Shown here piece after piece: positions 12,781-24,571 of a stretch of 64,000 nucleotides of DNA. Where the stretch lies: contig CM012955.1 of the NCBI GenBank assembly GCA_000181795.3, forward strand, positions 1,482,799 through 1,546,798, in the 5' to 3' direction. The notes under the pieces are model-generated. The model saw only the letters and a list, made by a program, of their open reading frames with translations. It was not told the DNA's origin and did no database searches. The translations under genes and the position numbers were made by a program. Origin of the DNA: Trichinella spiralis (lineage: Eukaryota > Nematoda > Enoplea > Trichinellida > Trichinellidae). Each line of letters starts with the position of its first letter. Position 1 is the first letter of the stretch.

Positions 12781-15700
12781 ATGAGCATCTGGCTGTACCA
12801 GCTTACCGTTGCCCTGGTATTCAAGCTGGGCTTCGCCAAAGTGCCCAAGTGTGATTTGAACGAGCCCAGTCAAATTTTTTATCAACTTCACGATCTCACG
12901 TCCGAAATTGGCCATGTAAAATTTTATGACCGAGCCAGATACTGTGCCGACGTGCCTGATCGTGTTTTCGGCATCGAAGACGATTCTACTGTCTTTGTAC
13001 CCGTTGCCGCTTGGTAAGCTTTTTTACATTTTTCTCATTTTTCACTCAATCACAATTCACCACATTTCTCTACCACCTCATCCAATGGATATTAACATTA
13101 CTTTTTTTAAATTTTGTTTCTTTTTAATTAATAATTTGATATTGACAACAAATTATGCTCAACATACACAAGCTCATCACACACATACATATATATATAT
13201 ATATATGGATCTTATTAAAATGATGCTCATTTCAATAATTCATCTGAGGGAATGGAGCATTTTCACTTCAAAAATAACTAATAATACCGAGAAAAACAAA
13301 TTCCCAAATCCGATCGTGCTATTATTGAATTAATTAATTAATTAATTAATTATCTAAAAGTATATCAAATGAATCAATCGAACATTAATAAACAGTGTCA
13401 TAAACAAAATTGTCTTATTTTGTTTGAGACAACTGCAGTCATATGATGACAGATGATTATCCATTATTATATTAGTGTGTTTAGATTTATCTGCACGTAC
13501 TTGGTTTTCAAGAAACAACAATGCTTATCGTTTATTTTTATGAATAGATTTATTGAAAAATTATAACTTAAAAGAAATATTAATTTGAACTTTGACAATG
13601 AGAAATACTTTTTTTCACTTTTCAAGAAAGATTTTTTAAAGTTCCACATAACGTTCGTTGTATATAAAATTTCTTCGTGAATCAATACAATTTCATCTGG
13701 TAAGAAATATGATTTAGAGATATCACTATGTATGTGTGTGTTTGCTAATTAACAGCCGTTTCTCGCTCGAATGCAATACTTTGTTAGAAGTAAAAAGAAC
13801 ATATCATGATGAATCTCTTACACTCAGCTGAAAACAAGTACATTTGCAATGTAATGCGGATTTTCCACTCTGGCGTTAAAAATTACTTGCACAATAATTT
13901 TTCAAATACTGTTCAAAATTGAGAAAATTACATTCGAAATTAAATTTAATTAATTAATTATATTATATTATATTATATTATTTTTAAATTGAACATTCGC
14001 CAAATCAGTCAGTATAAATAGCAGATCAATCAATCAGTTTTTTCAGTTATAGCAAAAAGTGAGAAAAACCTAAGCTGCTCAGACATACTGATATCATTCC
14101 ATTAGGAAGATTGGAATCATTAGTTCATGGTCGATATAGAAATTCATATAGGTTATACAAGCATATTATAACAGTGTCTGCTTTGGTAAAATCAGAAGAC
14201 ACTGTAAGCGCATAGTGAATCTCTCCCCCTCTCTCTCCCACCACTCTTACTGATTGATAGCTGTGGCTCATTTACAAGTGAAAATGAAAATCAACATATT
14301 TCAAAATAAATTCATTAATGAAGTCACGATAAAAAACCAAAAAGGAAGTGTAAGTTTTGGGACAAAATAAAATCTGTTGAATTGAAATTTCAATTTTTTG
14401 CCACTTTATAATTCTGCTGTTCAGGAGACACAAATGATTGTTCACTTACAAATTGTATGTATGATTACCTATGCAAGAAAAGCACGGTGTCCTCCGTTAC
14501 TATGGAGATCGCTAATGTCTACACTTTCAACTGTAGGAGAGTAAAAAAAGTTCAAATTCAAAATTTTCATCATCAAACAACCAACTTCAATTGCTCAACG
14601 TTTGTTTCCCATCATAAAAGGAAATACTGTTGCCATTTGCTAATATGCAAAATTGTTCAAAACTGACAATTTTGCAAAGCAGAAATTGAAATTCCATTTT
14701 CTTCATTTAAATATTAATTCACTACTGAGACCTAGGATGTGGTTGATTTTTTTTAAATTTAATCAAAGTAAGATTATAAAATGGCAGTGTATTATGCTCA
14801 GTTGAATTGTTTGAAAAATCACTAATCCTAATTGAAGCAAAATTCATGATTACAAAACGGATATTTGCGCTCTCATCATATTTTCCATAACAGTTCAAGC
14901 ATTCTTTTGAAATAATAAAATTTTCTGAGATATTTTTTTTAACACGAACATTATTTGAAGAATAATTACATTGCTACATTAAGTATTGTTACTGAAAAAC
15001 AAAACATGATAATTCGCGTATGAATAGTTAGATTTTCAATTTGGGTTCAATTTAGCAATAAATTTTAATTAGTAAAAAAAGAAAAGAAAAAGAATAAGTC
15101 TTATTCCAAAATAATTTCTTTTGTTATTATTTACAATTTGTAAAATATAGATTTATTGGTTTTGATAAGGAGAAGAAGAGAATACTCGACTAGTTGCTTT
15201 GATGATGATAGTTTGAATAGTAAACTTCGTGCTTGCAATTATTAATTAGCCGCGTTTGACATTTTTCATCTCTTTTCAAGGCAATAAATCACTGTAATTC
15301 CATTGTGTCTGATTTGGTAATTAATTGGCCGTATCCTAACATGGGACGGGAGTGTGCAAGCCGTACAGAGATGATGAAACGATGAATAGAGTGTAGAGGA
15401 AAATGAAATATCATGCTTTGGTACATTTTGTCAGGTTTTGATTATAAAAGTGCAGCAGGAAGAGGGAAAAAATTTTCTAGCTATTAGCAGTTGACTGACT
15501 GACTGTTCACTCGCCGCAATTATTAATCATTCACTTTTTGCTTCTATTCTCTTTTCAAAAGAACGCAACGCAAGTAATCATATAGTGACTGGTGTCGAAA
15601 TAAAAAGAATCTCATCTTGAATAGCGGTGATTGAGGTCTTTTAAGGTGATTAATCCAGAGGAAAATTTTGCAACGGCAGTTAATGATTGCGATTTGGCTT

Positions 15701-18700
15701 GCGCGTTGACAAACAGTCAGCGCCGAATTATTGATCACATGGAAGGTCAGCAAGCTGCTCAGCAGCATCTGCTTGGGTACACTTGCTCTGTTGATAAACT
15801 AATTAGTTCCATGTGAATTCTGCGCACTAGATGATCATACCTGCTGGCTGGCATAAACTGAAATGTACCCCAGTGCGTAAGGAATCCCGGAGATGAAGCA
15901 AAATCGAATTAAAGCAGCTTCAATTAAGCTTGCCTAGTGACAGCATGTTTGACGTGGCGTGCACTTTTGGTGCAACTTTGAAAAAAACGTAATAAATAAA
16001 TACCAGACAAATAGATGTTTGTTTGAAAATATCTGCAAAACATCTGCAAATTGTTCCTTCCCATCAATGCACACCTACTGAAAATTTATTTTCCTACCTA
16101 ATCAAATGAAAAAGACATCAATAAACGCTCAATTGTCTCTACTACTCTGGAGGATAAATATTGAACTTTTGTTGCTCGCTTTTTCAAAATATACCAAATT
16201 TTTGAAATAAAAGATGCAAAGATTTTAAACATACCTAAATGAAATATTTGTGTTAAAAAATGAAAAGTTGGTCATAATTTCAAAACTGTTCTTCCCATCA
16301 GAATAATCATTTAAGCATCAACAAATCTGACAGTTGATTGGATTTCAGTCATTTTCACATGCTTAGCATACGAAATTCTTTTTATTTGGACATAAATCAG
16401 ACCTTCAGAGGTTATTTTGTCCTTTGAAATATATACCTGTGACGAGTGTATACAGATGGTAAAAGTAGGAATACTCAGATGAACTGAACAAAATTCTGTT
16501 CATACAATAAAAAAAGGTTTCGATATTTTAATTTACTTCCTCAGGTAAGATTCGTAATCAATACGCGAAACGTGACTTTAGAAATGTTTTTTATGAATCA
16601 GCAGAACATTTCCCCTCATTTGATGAACAATTAAAGCCGTGCACCATCTTCACTGTATCCACAGATGAGAATGTTTGTAATTAATTAATTAATTAATCAA
16701 TCAATCAATCCTATCCTTCAGGAAGTATTACGTGCATTGGAGCTTTCTTTTTATTACATTAAATGAAAAAAATCTGATCAAATAAATTTTAACTTTTAAA
16801 AAATTAATGATGACACCTCACTTCCACGCTCTAATGTATTTTTTTTGTTGACTGATAATAAAAAAGAGAATGATTTATTAGGAAATAATAATGAAATGAA
16901 AAGTTTTACTTACGAAATTTGAAAATTAAACTTTTATTTTCTGCAGCTAAGCTTGTGCTTTTCAATGCGTCAAATTCAATCGCTTTACAAGCAATATCAC
17001 CGTGAGCAAATGCTACTAATCAGTGAATAGCTTGTCTCTTCTTACTGAGGGATTTTAAAATCTTTATCTCTTTAAATATTTTACATATGCAAAATAGTAT
17101 TAAAAACGAATCACTGCTGAACGAATGAATAACTTTAATTAGCAGAACATGAATTTCATTTCCAAGAATTACGTACAAACATATACAAATAAAATAGAGA
17201 TAAACTGTTTTGCATAATAATACTTTGTTAATTAATACCTTTTAAATTAATTGTCTGTAATTAAATATGAGAATATAAGTATAAAATATCATTGTTCTCT
17301 GATATGCCTTATTTCACCAATTATTGACTTTCTTTTGTTGTTCAGAACGTGTCCGTTGTTAAAGGAAATGAACGATGTATTACTCTCTCTCTCTCTCTCT
17401 CTCTGAGATGTTTATAAATTTTACGCTAAATTTTAATAAAATGCGTAAAAAATCGATATTTAATAAAAGATACAAAAAATATACAAATTCAATTGAGCGA
17501 ATAAAACATTGAATTTGATTAGCTCCAGTTTTTTACCCGAAATATTTTGCATTTTTAATTTACACCAATCAGTAGTATTGCAAATATATCACATGCTTTT
17601 TTTTGATATGTGAAGAAATAAAAAATAAAATTACTAAAAATATTTTTATATACTGCAGTCACTATCAAATATTCAGCTATATTGAAAACTTTTTATTTCT
17701 ACTTCAGTGCTCTGCTGGTAATCTTCAGTCTGCCTGATACAGATACGCTGGTACTAAGTGGGGAGGTGCTGGCAAAAATTTATTCAGGCGATATTGTTTT
17801 TTGGAATGACACAAAAATTCGTCAGTTGAATCCTGACATTATCCTACCAGGTAAAGTCATTCGTCCTTATGCTTACACTGGTATTAGTAGAGCCACATAC
17901 GTCTTTACACACTTCTTGGCCGAATATGATGAACAGTGGCGAAAAACTCGTGGAGTTTTTGATTGTGCTGATTTAATTAACAATGGCACTTTCAGTCCAA
18001 CATGGAATCGCACATCATCACAAATAGGATTCATAGATGAGCAAGATGTTGCGTCAGATTTGTATGAGCAAGAATATATGATTGCCTACATGACAATGTT
18101 CAACGATCTGTGGTCAGGAGTAAATGTGGCTTCCATTCTTAACAAAGCTGGCACAATAATTACTTACAGTGATCTAAAAACGGCCGTCAAAAGATCAATG
18201 AGTGAATTATTTACAAACAGCAACTTGAGCAAGCCCCTTTATTTAGACCCGGTAACTGTTTCCAATGCATATCCATTAGTGTATTTTTCTTTTGTCACTA
18301 TGAATGGCAATTCAGAACCGTCGGAATCATGCTACGACTTAGTCGAATTTTTTGCCTTCTTCCTCAATTCAATTGACGAAGAACTGTCGGAGCGTTTTGC
18401 AGGCTATTTCAACCTTTTCCCTCTCACGGTACCGGTTAAATTTCTTGTCGAACAATCGGTGCTAAAGAACATATACTGCAACAACGAGTCGCTCCATTCG
18501 CTGGTCAACTTGGTTATCCAGCAAGAGAATAAACAGTCTGACTTGTTGCTATCGCTAATAGCTGTCTCAGTTTGCGTGGCTGCGGTTGCGCTAGCTGTTA
18601 TTTCACTTTTAAGTTACAAACGATACCGTGTGATTAAAGCTTACAGGTCAAAAAATTGGATACTTTCAGAATATGACATCAAATTCTGGGATTATATGGT

Positions 18701-19743
18701 CGAAGGGAACAAATACAGCAGCATGTCTAGCAGCAGCGCTAGTCGACAATCCAAAGGAGATGAATTTAATCCGGATGAATATTGGAAATTCTATTTGGCA
18801 GCGTCAGGTCGTTTTCGTTACAACGAAGTGCTCATGTTTGGCAGCGAATGTTTGAACAACCCGCTCAACTTTCAATTCGACACTTGCAAACGGCTTTTTA
18901 CAGTTCTGCGGTTAAATAGCTGCAATACTGCACCACTTATTGGCCTGGTAATTAAAAATTTAACAGTCTATCATGTTTATGAGAGTCCAGGACGTGGTTC
19001 TTTGCACCAAACTTTAGAATCGGCTCCTTACGAATTGAACGATGAAATAAAATACATCTTATCCATGGATGTAGCGAATGGAATCCAGTTTTTGCACAAG
19101 CACGGCATTGTGCACGGCTTGCTCGATACGTGGAATATTTTTTTAGACAAAAATTGGACAGCAAAAATTTCCAACTGGAGTCACATATTTATCTGCGAGA
19201 AGGAGGGTGAATTTCATCATTTGAAAGACTGCAGCGAGTTGATTGAAAAAGTAAATGATGAATATCATTTAAAGCGGCTCATATTCCGGCATCGAGCACT
19301 ACTACTTGGCCAAGTTACTGCGTTCGGTTTTGAGCATGATTTGTACAGCTTTGCAATGATATTAACTGAAATTTTTACGCGTGAAGTGCCGTTTGCCGAT
19401 CGCAGTGCAGTCATCGGATGGAAAGGTATGCTAGAAGAGGTAGTAAAAGATCCCAATTTATCACCAATATGCCCTGACATTCCTGGCCCAGTGAAAGATT
19501 TGATTGTAAAACTAACGAAGCCAAACCCAGAAATAACAGCTGAAGGAGTGACAATTACACTACAGCTCAATCAGCCTACATCTAAAGGCATTGTTGATAT
19601 TCTGCTGAAGACTATGGAAAATTACATGACACATTTAGAAGAAAAAGTATGTAATTTATTTTTATACTACTATTCTGAAAAATTACGTAAAATATGATTT
19701 ATATAAAAATTAGTGCAAACATTATATAATTAATTATTATGCA

Positions 19744-19790
<47 letters not shown>

Positions 19791-22046
19791 AATATTTACT
19801 AAATTCAAGCCATAAATAAGTTTACATTGCTAATAACTTTGCACAATTTGTTTTATTTTTTTTTGTTTAAGTTTTTATTATAAGATAATGTGAAAATTTC
19901 AGGTTGAAGAGCGCACAACTGAGCTCAAAGCAGTGACCGCTAGAATGGAAATGCTATTAAACAGCATGCTTCCTCGCGACGTGGCCATTCGCTTACAAAA
20001 TGGCCAAAAAGTTGAACCAGAGTACTACCAGTCAGTGACAATATACTTTTCTGATATTGTATCATTCACTACTCTGTGTTCTGAGTCGACCGCTCTTGAA
20101 GTAGTCAACTTGCTCAATGCACTGTACACAATGTTCGACAACAACATTGAACGCTTTGATGTCTACAAAGTAGAAACAATCGGTTTGAATGATTCGAAAT
20201 TATTTAAATTATAAATATTGAAATTTCAATCATTTCAGGGGATGCATACATGTGCGTCAGTGGTTTACCAAAAAGAAACGGAATTAAACACGTGGAACAG
20301 ATAAGTCGGCTAGCTATAGCACTTGTCGAAGGTGTTGATACATTCATTATTCCCCATCGACCTGACCGAAAACTTCAAGTTCGAGTAGGAGTGCACAGCG
20401 GACCTGTCATGACTGGCGTTGTAGGAATTAAAATGCCCAGGTAACTTATTATTCATAATTTTATGCTCTTTTATGATAAAAAAAATTTTCTTATTCGACC
20501 ATAAGCAAGGACAAGCTGCTCTAGGTTTAAAATTTAATAGCTATTAAAACGTTTACTGAGCAAAAAGGAAATGGACAGGCTGATTGGTGCGTTGAGATAA
20601 GTTATAATTTATATTTATGAAATGCTAGCATAATGCGATGAATAATTTCTGTTCTTAACTAATAATGAATAATAAATACATTGTGCGTAAATCTGAAGAA
20701 GACATAAATAATATTAAATAAACGATTTGCATTTGCAAAATAAATATTTATATGCTTTGTTCTTTATTTTATTTTTATATAAAAATAATATTTTTAATAA
20801 ATAACAGATTACACCTGAAAGTAAGCATGAATAATAAATGTGCTTCAAAGAGATGTTCGTAAAATAAATTTCAGATAAACTCATATTAGTTTTGTTCGTT
20901 TAATACGACAACATTCACCTCGAAAACTTCAAAGGAGAGAAATTGATGCACATTCAGTCACTTGCCATTTTGTCTATAGAACCAAATGGAAAATTTCTGC
21001 TGCTGCCATTGACTTGAAATTTCTGACCATGCTTATCGCACGACATTCCGAATAATTCAAACTTGAGTACTTTGAGCGCAAATACGTAACAGCCAAAGTC
21101 AAAAGATTAGTTAATTTTAGAATTTATGGCAATATAAATTTAAAAAAATAACAGTATATTTAAAATGAAAAGAAGCGTTGAGAAGAAACAAATGACTTGA
21201 CGACTTTCTGCTTATATACAAATGTTTACCACAAACATGTATGGCTTAATGGATACAATTTAATATAACAATATAGCAATGAAGTCTAGCAGTTGGTTTT
21301 ACAGTTTTCTAAGCATTCAGTCATTATTGAAATAGTTTTTCGACGAAGTGTACAAATATCGTTAAATTATCGTTAAATAGTTAAATAAAAAGTTGAAACT
21401 TGCATGAAACGAACAATTGCATTTATTCTCTAGCACAGCATTTATTATTTAAACACACACACACACACACACACACATCAATTATCAATGTTAACTGATT
21501 GAAGATATTTAATTTTTTATTATCATTATTCGTTTTACAGACCATAATTTTCATTTTCAAACTCAGATGAACAACTGAAATTTATGTTATCGTTTTTTTT
21601 GTTTTTTGCAGACAGATATTAGAGGAACCTTTGTTTCACAGCAAACCAACGCATGATAGGCAAATGTTGATTCATATTTTGCAATAATAATAATAATAAT
21701 AATAATAATACTGTCATTATTAATGGAAAGATTAATTATTAACACATACTGGTTAATGTTTCTGTTTGATTCAGATTTTGCTTGTTCGGTGATACTGTTA
21801 ATACTGCAAGTCGAATGGAATCGACAAGTTTGCCAAACAAAATTCAGGCATCTGAAGACACTGCAAATTTGCTGAGACAGTTTCCTGAATTTATCGTAGA
21901 AGAAAGAGGAGAATTTGACGTGAAGGTGTGAATATAAAATACAATAATTATGATAAATTTTCCTCAACGTAAATGCAGCTTGTTTTTAACTGTTTTAGGG
22001 GAAAGGAAAAATGAAAACCTATTGGATTGTGGGAACCAACACTTGA
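12781..22046 (+). CDS. Receptor guanylate cyclase with PstS-like (PBP) ectodomain
   Basis: The model joins exons 12781-13013, 17708-19646, 19903-20182, 20239-20440, 21775-21925 and 21999-22046, all in phase, giving about 950 residues; an in-frame ATG at 12724 would add 19. Residues 1-20 look like a signal peptide. Residues ~60-340 resemble the phosphate-binding PstS fold: [45 protein letters not shown]. One membrane helix spans ~356-380. A kinase-homology domain (~429-690) has HGLLDTWN in place of HRDLxxxN and NWS in place of DFG, so it should be catalytically dead. A dimerisation linker starts at VEERTTELK (~725). The cyclase domain keeps metal-binding Asp775 and Asp819, guanine-selecting Glu815 and Cys887, and Asn894 and Arg898, so a homodimer should make cGMP. 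Most nematode receptor cyclases carry an ANF-receptor ectodomain instead. The cyclase call is secure; the first exon is less so. Confidence 0.9.
13014..17707 (+). other. 4.7 kb first intron of the guanylate cyclase gene
   Basis: The donor is TG|GTAAGC and the acceptor TTCTACTTCAG|TG. The split codon joins exon 1 to exon 2 in frame within a PstS-like strand. No further exon of the ectodomain is needed at this junction. The interval carries TTAA-type tandem repeats near 13323-13352 and 16680-16708, a CT run at 17383, and an unrecognised 61-codon open frame at 15631-15816. Confidence 0.6.
17383..17404 (+). repeat. (CT)n microsatellite
   Basis: Pure CT run about 300 bp upstream of the second exon of the cyclase gene, inside the intron. 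Confidence 0.95.
19749..19786 (+). repeat. (GT)n microsatellite in an intron
   Basis: Pure GT run of about 19 units in the 256 bp intron between the kinase-homology and linker exons of the guanylate cyclase. Confidence 0.97.
21452..21477 (+). repeat. (AC)n microsatellite in an intron
   Basis: AC run inside the 1.3 kb intron (20441-21774) that interrupts the cyclase domain just before FCLFGDTVN. Confidence 0.95.
21683..21710 (+). repeat. (AAT)n microsatellite in an intron
   Basis: AAT run of about nine units upstream of the penultimate-block acceptor (exon 21775) of the guanylate cyclase. Confidence 0.95.
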
Positions 22047-23013
22047 AGTTCCAAAGAGCACAGAACAGAACAGTGCCTATCCCGTGGTTGTGAAACTATT
22101 TTGTAATAACAGTAAAAAATTTGCTTAAAACAGACGTGATGCTTTCACATAATTGACAAAATGAACCAACCAACCAACCAACTGATTTTCAAGCAGTCAG
22201 CTTGCAGCTTCAAAACAACATCAATAATTTTACAGCATTCTAATAACATCTATGAAAAATGTGCAAAAAGAATCTCTTTTTCAATGTAACAATTAACTGT
22301 ACATCTTGTTTCAAAAAATGCTTTCATTAGTAGACATTTTTGTTGTTTTTTATTTTGCTGAAATTTATTAAATCAAACTGATGGCATTCATTTCGCTCTC
22401 ACTCATAAATGTTTCTCGTCATCATCGTTATTATAAAATATAAAGCGAGCTTAAAATATAACTGCTTTCACTGGTCCAATCATACAAGAAACTTAATTTT
22501 GAATGAAAAACTTCTTCTACAAAAAAAAGCAGTGATAAATTTCAATTCCATAAAAATGTGACTAATAAGCTGAAATTGAAATAGAAGCAGTTTGCATACT
22601 TTTTTCAAATAATTAATTAATAAATAATTTTATCCAAAAATGAAGTCAATAATGTGATAATAATAATAATAAGAATAATAATAACGCTATGTAAAAGAAA
22701 ACTTTTAATCAAATTAATAATAAACAAAATACTTGTGTATAGTGATTGTATAAATAAACATCGCATGAATAATTAATTTAACTTTCTGAAAATGATTATT
22801 ATAAATTTGCAAATTTATGTATGCTTTGCGTTTGCTTTGAAAATGAAATTTAGCCTGTAGTGCATGCACATTGCATTAAAAAATCATTTATAATATCAAA
22901 TAAATAAATTATTGTAAATAGTGCACGTTGCATTAAATAGTAATAAATAAATGACAAACAATTTTATACTGTAGAGTTTACAGGAAAAATTAATAACCGT
23001 GACCACATTATGC

Positions 23014-23044
<31 letters not shown>

Positions 23045-23379
23045 CATATTATATACATATACTGCGTACACATATTATATACATATATGCACACATACGT
23101 ATAGGCATACATATAAATGCATAATTTGCGGATGTGAAATTAGGGCGGAATCAGACAATAATTTTTTTATTCATCAAATTATTCATTACAATTTTACATG
23201 CACCGCTATTGCTGGTTTCCACGTCCTGACCGATTGTCATGTTTCAACTAGCTAGCCAAGCCTGACTGGAGTTAGCTGTTTGACCCACATGAAGCGGCAA
23301 AAATCTAGTCCATTCAAGGCTACGAGCTTTGTATTATTATGTTGTTATTTGTCTTCTTCACTAGCTAGCGGTCGTTGTA
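22047..23379. other. Spacer after the guanylate cyclase
   Basis: The first part is AT-rich 3' flank of the cyclase. The second part should carry the promoter of the EB/lustrin-type gene. A compound TA/TG microsatellite lies at about 23013-23044. No further gene is visible. Confidence 0.55.
23013..23044 (+). repeat. Compound (TA)n(TG)n microsatellite
   Basis: Alternating TA run passing into TG, about 340 bp upstream of the predicted start of the EB/lustrin-type gene. Confidence 0.95.
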
Positions 23380-24530
23380 ATGCCGACAATACTACTTTTA
23401 CTGCACTTCTACAATTTACTCTTTTTTTCAATTATCATTAACGTGAAAGGTAATAATAAATGCATTTCATTCATTGTTTATACTTGTTGCATTTTATATT
23501 TTCAAAGCGATCAAATTTCTCAATTTTTATCAACGACTGACTTACTCGCGGCTAGTTGGTTGTTTGTTTGTTTTGTGTTTGTCTGTTTGCTTAATAAATG
23601 GATAAATTTGCAAATCATTCACAACTAACATCAAAATATCCAAATAAAAATTGCACACAATGCTTACACTAAGTGGATACATTTTGCACAAACGTTCCAA
23701 TGGTATGTGGCAGGAAGTTAGTCCATTATGCTATAATTGCTAGAATAATTTATTGGACGTGCTTATTTGTAATAGAAAAAAAACAAAAAAACAATGCACG
23801 ATAAAGTTTATAATTTGTTTTGAAATTTAGAAAAAAATTTTATAAGAAACTTATATGCGCTTTGCAAACTGTGGAATTTTACGTAAACAATAAAAGTACA
23901 CTTGGATGATTAGTTGGAAAAATTATGCCGTTACGGATGAGCATATAAAATGTCTCTCTCTCCTTCGTGCGCACACACACACACACACACACTGTCTCTA
24001 TTTCGGTAATCTTTCTTATTCATGCATGCTGCATGCTTGTTGCAAGCTTCCAGGTTATTGTTGGTCTGCTATGCTCGCATGAATTTTTGAATATGTTAAT
24101 ATGGTATAAAAAAATATTTATGCAAATTTTTGCTATTCAAATTGAAAAAAACACTGCTAATTGGAAAATTGCAATTGCAGTGTTGTCCAAAGTTGGTTGT
24201 AAATTGACTTATTCACCATTCACACAAAGTTGCTAACTCGAATAGAATAAGAAAAACTAATTGTTCACATTTCAAAAGTTGGGTGATTTGTCGTGCAATT
24301 TTTTCATAAAAATCAAAATCTCGCTAGTTGCAGTCAACTGATCACTTACTTGTCAGAAATGCTGCGTGCAAACTATAACGGGATTTTTGTGAACAATTTC
24401 ATTTAACAAAAGATAAATAATGCCAACATTTTACCGGTTGCACTGTTTTGGAAATTTCAATTGTTGAGCTTGTTCCGTTTTGACTGATTTAGGGCATCAT
24501 TACATTACTTTTGAAAAATGGAAATATATT

Positions 24531-24571
<41 letters not shown>

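Noticed and set aside
15631-15816. 61-codon open frame in the first cyclase intron
   Set aside because: It resembles no family, is not flanked by convincing splice sites in a useful phase, and is not needed to complete the PstS-like domain.
17682-17707. Signal peptide at the start of the large cyclase open frame (KTFYFYFS...)
   Set aside because: The frame opens at TTG, not ATG, and these bases form the polypyrimidine tract and AG acceptor of an intron. The true signal peptide is in the exon at 12781.
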